Of a stretch of 64,000 nt of DNA, positions 56,356 to 64,000 are shown in pieces. The DNA is from Bdellovibrio sp. (GTDB lineage: Bacteria; Bdellovibrionota; Bacteriovoracia; Bacteriovoracales; Bacteriovoracaceae): contig JACPIU010000026.1 of NCBI GenBank assembly GCA_016187935.1, positions 124,001 through 188,000 on the forward strand. The letters run 5' to 3'. The translations under genes were made by a program, and so were the position numbers. Numbering within the stretch: position 1 is the stretch's first letter; each line of letters opens with the position of its first letter. The notes under the pieces are model-generated. The model did no database searches. It saw only the letters and a program-made list of their open reading frames with translations, and was not told the origin of the DNA.

Positions 56356-57471
56356 ATGATTATTAATTTAAATATATTAAGTTTCAGAGAAGCCATTAAT
56401 ACTCTTTTATCGGTCGTGGATAAAAAGAATACCAGACCTATTTTGAGCTATATTCTATTTTCCGCTTCAAGCCAGAAATTAACCTTAACAGCAACAGACC
56501 TAGAAGTATCAGCAAAGATAATTTTAGATGCTGAAATACAGGGAGAAGGAACATTTTGTGTTAATGGAAAAAATCTTTTTGATATTGTTCGAGAGTTGCC
56601 AAACGAAAATCTTGTACTCTCAATTAATGATAAAACTAATACCTTAAATTTAAATTGCGCTCTGATAGAATACTCACTGCTGATCTTAGGTTCCGAAGAT
56701 TTTCCAAAAGTAGACTTTCAAACATCTCTCCCAACATTTGAAATTAATTCTGCAAAACTCAGAGAATTAATTTCAAAGACATCTCATGCAATTTCAAATG
56801 ATGAAACAAGGATTTATCTCAATGGAATTTTCCTTCAAGAGGTTAATTCCAGATTGAGAGCTGTGGCCACAGATGGGCATAGATTATCCTTGTATGAGAT
56901 GGATATTGATGATAAACAAAAAATAGATGCCCTTATTAACGGGGTTATTATTCCTAAGAAAGGAGTGTTCGAGCTAAAAAGAATGGCAGAAACGGATCTG
57001 TCATCTATCAAGATTGCGTTAGACGAAAGTTTTCTGTTGTTAAATTCATCAGAAAATTATTTTCTATCCATCCGATTAATATCGAGAGAGTATCCCAAAT
57101 ATCAAGCAGTAATTCCTTCGCGAACCTCGTTTAAGCTTGTTACAGATAAAAATTTGCTTTTTAACGCTATTAAAAGAATAAAAATAATGGCGAATGAAAA
57201 AAGTAACGGTGTAAGAATAAAAATCTCGAATAGAGAGCTTGTTATCACTGCCAATCATCCATCACTTGGAAATGCACAGGAAAAGATGGATGTAAATTAT
57301 GATGGGAAGGAAATGGTTATTGGTTTTAATGCAAAATATTTAATGGAAACTCTTTCAGCTCTAGACGAAGGAGAAGTAAGTTTTGAATTAAACAATGAAC
57401 TTAGTCCTGTCATAGTAAAATCTGATCAACACCCAAATTACCTAGGCATTGTTATGCCTTTGAAGCTTTAA
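56356..57471 (+). CDS. dnaN: DNA polymerase III beta subunit (sliding clamp)
   Basis: Ring clamp that tethers polymerase to DNA. The 371 residues show three repeated clamp domains: NTRPILSYILFSASSQKLTL, RAVATDGHRLSLYEM and the C-terminal YLGIVMPLKL. From the ATG at 56356 the distance to the NTRPIL motif equals that in E. coli; an ATG 12 bp upstream adds MFPL. Neither has a good ribosome site. AGAGG at 56312-56316 would fit an AUU codon at 56326, an exotic option. It shares one base with recF (TAATG). Confidence 0.95.
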   Translation: MIINLNILSFREAINTLLSVVDKKNTRPILSYILFSASSQKLTLTATDLEVSAKIILDAEIQGEGTFCVNGKNLFDIVRELPNENLVLSINDKTNTLNLNCALIEYSLLILGSEDFPKVDFQTSLPTFEINSAKLRELISKTSHAISNDETRIYLNGIFLQEVNSRLRAVATDGHRLSLYEMDIDDKQKIDALINGVIIPKKGVFELKRMAETDLSSIKIALDESFLLLNSSENYFLSIRLISREYPKYQAVIPSRTSFKLVTDKNLLFNAIKRIKIMANEKSNGVRIKISNRELVITANHPSLGNAQEKMDVNYDGKEMVIGFNAKYLMETLSALDEGEVSFELNNELSPVIVKSDQHPNYLGIVMPLKL

Positions 57472-58568
57472 TGCTCCTTTCTCTTCGAAAAATTGCTATA
57501 GAAAATTTTCGAAATATAAAACCCCTGCCAATTGAATTTTCTCCATTTATTAATGTTGTTTTTGGAAAAAACGGTAATGGGAAAACCAATATTCTTGAAG
57601 CAATATATCTTTTATTTAAGAAAAAATCATTCAGGAAAAACACAGGACTTTCTCAAATTTTAAGCTATGACAATGAAGATACATTTATTCACTTGAATGC
57701 AGCAATTTCAACCACTGAAGGGATGCAACATCTAAGTCTAAGAATTTCAAAAGACAAAACTGAATATTTTATCAATGGAAAAAAAGCAAGAAGCAATAGA
57801 TATGGAACAACCTTATTCATTGGACCTTTTGATTCGGGCCCATTTTTTTTAAACGCTAGTGAAAGAAGAGATCTGATTGATGAATTGATTTGTGAGATTA
57901 GTGAAGATTACAAGAAGATCCTTAGAAAATATTTTGCGGCTTTAAAGTTTAGGAATATCCTTCTGCAAAAAAAACCAACAAAATATCGGGAGCAAATTAA
58001 GGCAATTAATCTTCAAATGGCAGAATATTCATGCTTCTTATTCACAAACAGAAATCAGTATGTGCAAAACCTTAATAAATATTTAACAGAAACCTATAAG
58101 CAACTTTTTTCTGAAGAAATTAATTTAAAAATACAATATTGCCCAACACTTCCTTTGAACAAATCATCTGAAGAAATCTCAAAAATATTTGAAATGAGCT
58201 TAGAGAAAGATGAAAAAACTTGCCATACAACTGTGGGCCCGCACAGAGATGATTATCTTGTTTTATTTAATAATTATAACGCATTAGAATTCTGCTCTTT
58301 AGGACAGCAAAAAATGGCCTATCTAAGCATTTTGTTTGGTCATCTCGATTTTGTGCTTGAAAAGTATAATTTGAAGCCAATAATACTCATCGATGACATC
58401 TCAGGTGAGCTAGACTCTGTGCGTTGGTCTAATCTTATTAATTTTCTCAGTAAGCGACGACAACAAATATTCATTACGACAGCAAATGAGGCCTTCAAGG
58501 ATGCTTTAAATACGATCCAAGACGCTAAAAGCATTTTCGTTTCATCCGGAGAAATATACACTACATAG
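57471..58568 (+). CDS. recF: Recombination mediator RecF
   Basis: SMC-like ATPase that, with RecO and RecR, loads RecA at gaps. The 365 residues have the Walker A FGKNGNGKTNILEAIYLL, the signature SLGQQKMAYLSI (ABC-type, usually SxGQ) and Walker B ILIDDISGELD. Its ATG overlaps the dnaN stop codon, the classic dnaA-dnaN-recF-gyrB order. Confidence 0.94.
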   Translation: MLLSLRKIAIENFRNIKPLPIEFSPFINVVFGKNGNGKTNILEAIYLLFKKKSFRKNTGLSQILSYDNEDTFIHLNAAISTTEGMQHLSLRISKDKTEYFINGKKARSNRYGTTLFIGPFDSGPFFLNASERRDLIDELICEISEDYKKILRKYFAALKFRNILLQKKPTKYREQIKAINLQMAEYSCFLFTNRNQYVQNLNKYLTETYKQLFSEEINLKIQYCPTLPLNKSSEEISKIFEMSLEKDEKTCHTTVGPHRDDYLVLFNNYNALEFCSLGQQKMAYLSILFGHLDFVLEKYNLKPIILIDDISGELDSVRWSNLINFLSKRRQQIFITTANEAFKDALNTIQDAKSIFVSSGEIYTT

Positions 58569-61052
<2,484 letters not shown>

Positions 61053-61077
61053 TTGATTATGATATGGGGCTAAATGC

Positions 61078-63549
61078 ATGAGTGAAGAAATAAATCCAGC
61101 TGATAAGAGTGTTATTCCCGTTGTTATTCAGAAAGAGATGCGCGATTGTTATCTCGATTATGCTATGTCGGTTATCATTGGGCGCGCATTGCCTGATGTG
61201 AGAGATGGCCTTAAGCCTGTTCATCGACGTGTCCTATATACGATGAGCACGATGAATAATTACCACAATAAGCCATACTTAAAGTCTGCCAGAGTGGTCG
61301 GTGATGTCATGGGTAAATATCACCCACACGGAGATTCTGCGATCTATTCAACAATTGTTCGAATGGCCCAGGATTTTTCACTTCGATATCCGTTAATTGA
61401 TGGACAAGGGAATTTTGGATCTATTGATGGCGATGAAGCAGCCGCAATGAGATACACCGAGATGCGGATGAACAAAATGACCGAAGAGATGCTTCAAGAT
61501 TTAGATAAAGATACTGTCGAATGGCAACCAAACTATGACGGTTCCTTGAATGAACCAAAGGTTTTGCCAACAAAAATACCTAATCTATTGATCAATGGTT
61601 CTGCTGGAATTGCTGTGGGTATGGCCACAAACATTCCCCCCCATAATTTTAAAGAAGTAACTAAGGCACTCATCTATTTGCTCGATACTCCCGATTGTTC
61701 GATTGACTCACTAATTAAAATTATTCCAGGTCCTGATTTCCCTACAGCTGGTACCATTCATGGACTTGAGGGAATTAAATCTGCTTACCATACCGGGAAG
61801 GGAATAATTCAAATTAGAGGTAATGCTGATATCGAACCTTTTGGTAAGGATCGCGAAAGAATCGTGATTAAGGAAATTCCTTATCAAGTCAATAAGGCCA
61901 AATTGATAGAGCGAATCGCAGAGCTTGTTAATGAAAAGATCCTTACAGGAATTTCTGATATCAAGGACGAATCAAATAAAGAAGGAATTCGAGTCGTTAT
62001 TGAATTGAAAAAGGGAGAGATTGGGTCTGTTGTTTTGAATCGACTATACAAATCCACTCAAATGCAAGTGTCCTTTGGGATTATCTTTTTGTCGATTAGC
62101 AATGGTTCTCCTAAAGTCCTTAATCTGAAAGACCAGCTTCAGTGTTTTCTTGATCATCGGCGTGAAATTGTTATCAGAAGAACGGTTTTTGATCTAAAGC
62201 GCGCCCGTGAAAAGGCGCATATCTTAGAAGGCTTGAAAATTGCCGTTGAAAATATCGATGCAATTATTGCTTTGATAAAGAGTTCAGAAGGTCCACAGCA
62301 GGCCCGTGAACAGTTAATGGCAAATTTTAGCCTATCGGAAAAACAATCCCAGGCAATTTTAGAATTACGACTGCAGAGACTGACTGGACTTGAGCGAGAT
62401 AAGATAATCCAAGAATTTCAGGATATTTTAAAAGAAATAGAGCGCCTCGAAAGAATCCTTGGCAGTGAAGATGAAATTAAGCAAATCATTAAAAATGAGT
62501 TTAATGATGTTCTCGAAAAATATGGTGATGAGAGACGAACAAAAATTGAAGGTTTAGCAGAAGAGATTCAAATTGAAGATTTGATAAAGAAAGAAGATCA
62601 AATTATTACGGTAACTCACAAGGGTTATATCAAAAGAATGGCACTAGATACCTATAAATCGCAAAAAAGAGGTGGAATGGGACTTAAGGGGGCCGATCAA
62701 TCTGATGATGATATATATACTCATTTTTTTACAGCTGATACGCACTCAGATCTCTTATTTTTTACGAATAAAGGCACATGCCTATCTGTCAAAGTCTACA
62801 ATATTCCTGAGGGATCACGCATTAACAAGGGTCGAAATATTGTTAACCTAGTTTCAATACCATCGGGAGAATACCTGAAAGAAATTTTGTGCATAAGAAC
62901 TGATCAAAATCTTGAAAATCAATTTCTTATTTTTGCCACAGAAAAAGGAATCGTAAAAAAATCCGAATTGTCCGAATACAAACATATCAAGCAGGCAGGA
63001 TTACGGGCAATTAAGATTCAGGATGGTGATTCATTGCGAAGTGTTCGTATAACCGATGGTAAAAAAGATGTTTTATTATGTAGTTCATCCGGAAAGATCA
63101 TACGTTTCCCTGAATCAGAATGTCGGCCAATGGGAAGAGTTTCTCAAGGCGTGAAAGGTATTTCGCTAAATGATAATGAAAAAATTATTGGAATGGAAAT
63201 TATCGATGATTCCGTGGAAATTTTATCCATCACCGAAAATGGATTTGGAAAGCGGACAAAATCTTCAGACTATCGCAAGCAGAGTCGAGGTGGAAAAGGT
63301 ATTTTAGCAATGCGACTTACTGAAAAAAATGGTGATATTATTGCGATAAAACCTGTCACAGATAAAGATGATTTGATGATTATTACCGATAAGGGGCAGG
63401 TTATTAGAACAAAAATTGCAGGAATATCTTTAATGGGTCGGACCACACAAGGCGTTATTTTAATCAGGTTAAAAGAAAATGAAAAAGTTGTGGCCGTGGA
63501 AAAGATAATAGAGGCAGATGACGAAGAAAATACTCAGTTACCTCAATAA
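61078..63549 (+). CDS. gyrA: DNA gyrase subunit A
   Basis: Cuts and rejoins DNA in gyrase. The 823 residues have the winged helix with catalytic Tyr126 (AAMRYTE), the quinolone-site helix YHPHGDSAIYSTIVRMAQ, and a C-terminal pinwheel with QKRGGMG as the GyrA box and a second RGGKG. At the position of E. coli Ser83 it has Ser87, but at Asp87 it has Ser91 instead of the usual Asp or Glu. It is about 50 residues shorter than E. coli GyrA in the C-terminal tail. Paired with gyrB. Confidence 0.97.
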   Translation: MSEEINPADKSVIPVVIQKEMRDCYLDYAMSVIIGRALPDVRDGLKPVHRRVLYTMSTMNNYHNKPYLKSARVVGDVMGKYHPHGDSAIYSTIVRMAQDFSLRYPLIDGQGNFGSIDGDEAAAMRYTEMRMNKMTEEMLQDLDKDTVEWQPNYDGSLNEPKVLPTKIPNLLINGSAGIAVGMATNIPPHNFKEVTKALIYLLDTPDCSIDSLIKIIPGPDFPTAGTIHGLEGIKSAYHTGKGIIQIRGNADIEPFGKDRERIVIKEIPYQVNKAKLIERIAELVNEKILTGISDIKDESNKEGIRVVIELKKGEIGSVVLNRLYKSTQMQVSFGIIFLSISNGSPKVLNLKDQLQCFLDHRREIVIRRTVFDLKRAREKAHILEGLKIAVENIDAIIALIKSSEGPQQAREQLMANFSLSEKQSQAILELRLQRLTGLERDKIIQEFQDILKEIERLERILGSEDEIKQIIKNEFNDVLEKYGDERRTKIEGLAEEIQIEDLIKKEDQIITVTHKGYIKRMALDTYKSQKRGGMGLKGADQSDDDIYTHFFTADTHSDLLFFTNKGTCLSVKVYNIPEGSRINKGRNIVNLVSIPSGEYLKEILCIRTDQNLENQFLIFATEKGIVKKSELSEYKHIKQAGLRAIKIQDGDSLRSVRITDGKKDVLLCSSSGKIIRFPESECRPMGRVSQGVKGISLNDNEKIIGMEIIDDSVEILSITENGFGKRTKSSDYRKQSRGGKGILAMRLTEKNGDIIAIKPVTDKDDLMIITDKGQVIRTKIAGISLMGRTTQGVILIRLKENEKVVAVEKIIEADDEENTQLPQ

Positions 63550-64000
63550 TATTGTCGTATTACTTTTTCTAGTTTCATGTAATCTCAATCCAAGGATTGA
63601 GCATGAATTGATTCTTGCACAGGAATTAATCAAATCCCAGAAATACAGTGAAGCGATTTTTTTGTTAGAAAAGATCTTAAAAGGAACTGTTCCAACTACA
63701 CTGAAGGGAAAGGTATATTATCAATTAGGAGAACTTTATTCCCTTCACTTCAGAGATTATCAAACATCGCTTAAATATTATGAAAAATTGAGACAAATTT
63801 CAGAAGATCCAAAGTGGCAAATAAAGGCGGAAGAAAAGAAGGCTGAAATTTATTTTTTATTTTTTAGGAATTATAACGAAAGCATCAAAATCTATTCGAA
63901 GTTAGTTTCATTTACACCACGGTTGGAAAACTATAGTTTATTTCTTTTGAGACTCGGTCAATCTTATCTATATAATAAGAATTTTGAACAAGCTGAAGTT
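63518..64000 (+). CDS. TPR-like lipoprotein, cut by window edge
   Basis: The frame is open from ATG 63518 to the end of the window (161 residues visible) and the start lies inside the gyrA 3' end (32-bp overlap), with GAGG just upstream. The N-terminus MTKKILSYLN is followed by a hydrophobic stretch and the lipobox LVSC (Cys21), with Asn next, which predicts an outer-membrane lipoprotein. The rest is helical pairs with TPR character (AQELIKSQKYSEAIFLLEKI, YYQLGELYSLHFRDYQTSLK, NYNESIKIYSKLV). A scaffold or BamD-like role is possible but not shown. Confidence 0.75.
   Translation, partial: MTKKILSYLNNIVVLLFLVSCNLNPRIEHELILAQELIKSQKYSEAIFLLEKILKGTVPTTLKGKVYYQLGELYSLHFRDYQTSLKYYEKLRQISEDPKWQIKAEEKKAEIYFLFFRNYNESIKIYSKLVSFTPRLENYSLFLLRLGQSYLYNKNFEQAEV

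Overview
The window is a low-GC bacterial chromosome segment that contains the replication origin region. From 40 kb to 54 kb every gene reads leftwards (ATP synthase, bactofilin, parB, parA, rsmG, mnmG, mnmE, yidC, rnpA, rpmH). From 54 kb to the right edge every gene reads rightwards (dnaA, dnaN, recF, gyrB, gyrA). The switch lies at rpmH/dnaA. An AT-rich dnaA-dnaN gap with DnaA boxes is the likely oriC, and two parS palindromes lie 5-8 kb to its left. The gene order (split F-type ATP synthase with paired b and b' subunits, a bactofilin next to ParAB), the AT-rich Gram-negative genes and the many exported or outer-membrane proteins suggest the former deltaproteobacteria, most likely Bdellovibrionota (Bacteriovorax-like). 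That assignment is inference; there is no rRNA gene in the window.

Layout. 1-5.4 kb: the end of etfA, an unknown membrane-anchored protein, a membrane H+/Na+-pyrophosphatase, and a small pair with a ribbon-helix-helix-like protein. 5.5-12.9 kb: a HAMP-like membrane protein, a soluble-type lytic transglycosylase, a frameshifted ychF, pth, prs, tRNA-Gln and a class A penicillin-binding protein. 12.9-22.9 kb: envelope genes (two beta-barrel-like proteins, a Gly/Met-repeat exported protein, galU, a CFI-box protein, an LptF/LptG permease, a GT39-type glycosyltransferase). 22.9-29 kb: one rightward run fmt-rpe-hutH-hutU-hutI, joining initiator-tRNA formylation and pentose phosphate metabolism to histidine breakdown. 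29-34.6 kb: a TlpA-like thioredoxin, a tiny pilin-like protein, glpK, radA, ligA. 34.6-40 kb: a secretory block with an unknown outer-membrane protein, a patatin-like lipase overlapping a MltD-like transglycosylase, and an unknown exported protein. 40-46 kb: ATP synthase without the a and c subunits. 46-64 kb: partition, tRNA modification, membrane insertion and replication genes, ending in a TPR lipoprotein cut by the window edge.

I found no clear mobile element, CRISPR array or integrase, and no obvious new multi-gene system. The most unusual items are: the frameshift in ychF; an MnmE GTPase with no recognisable NKxD motif that also carries three copies of a 16-bp near-palindrome forming a perfect hairpin; a 62-bp atp-operon gap made of two stem-loops, one covering the next gene's ribosome binding site; a GyrA with Ser at the position of E. 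coli Asp87; and a galU/outer-membrane protein pair whose divergent start codons are only 26 bp apart.
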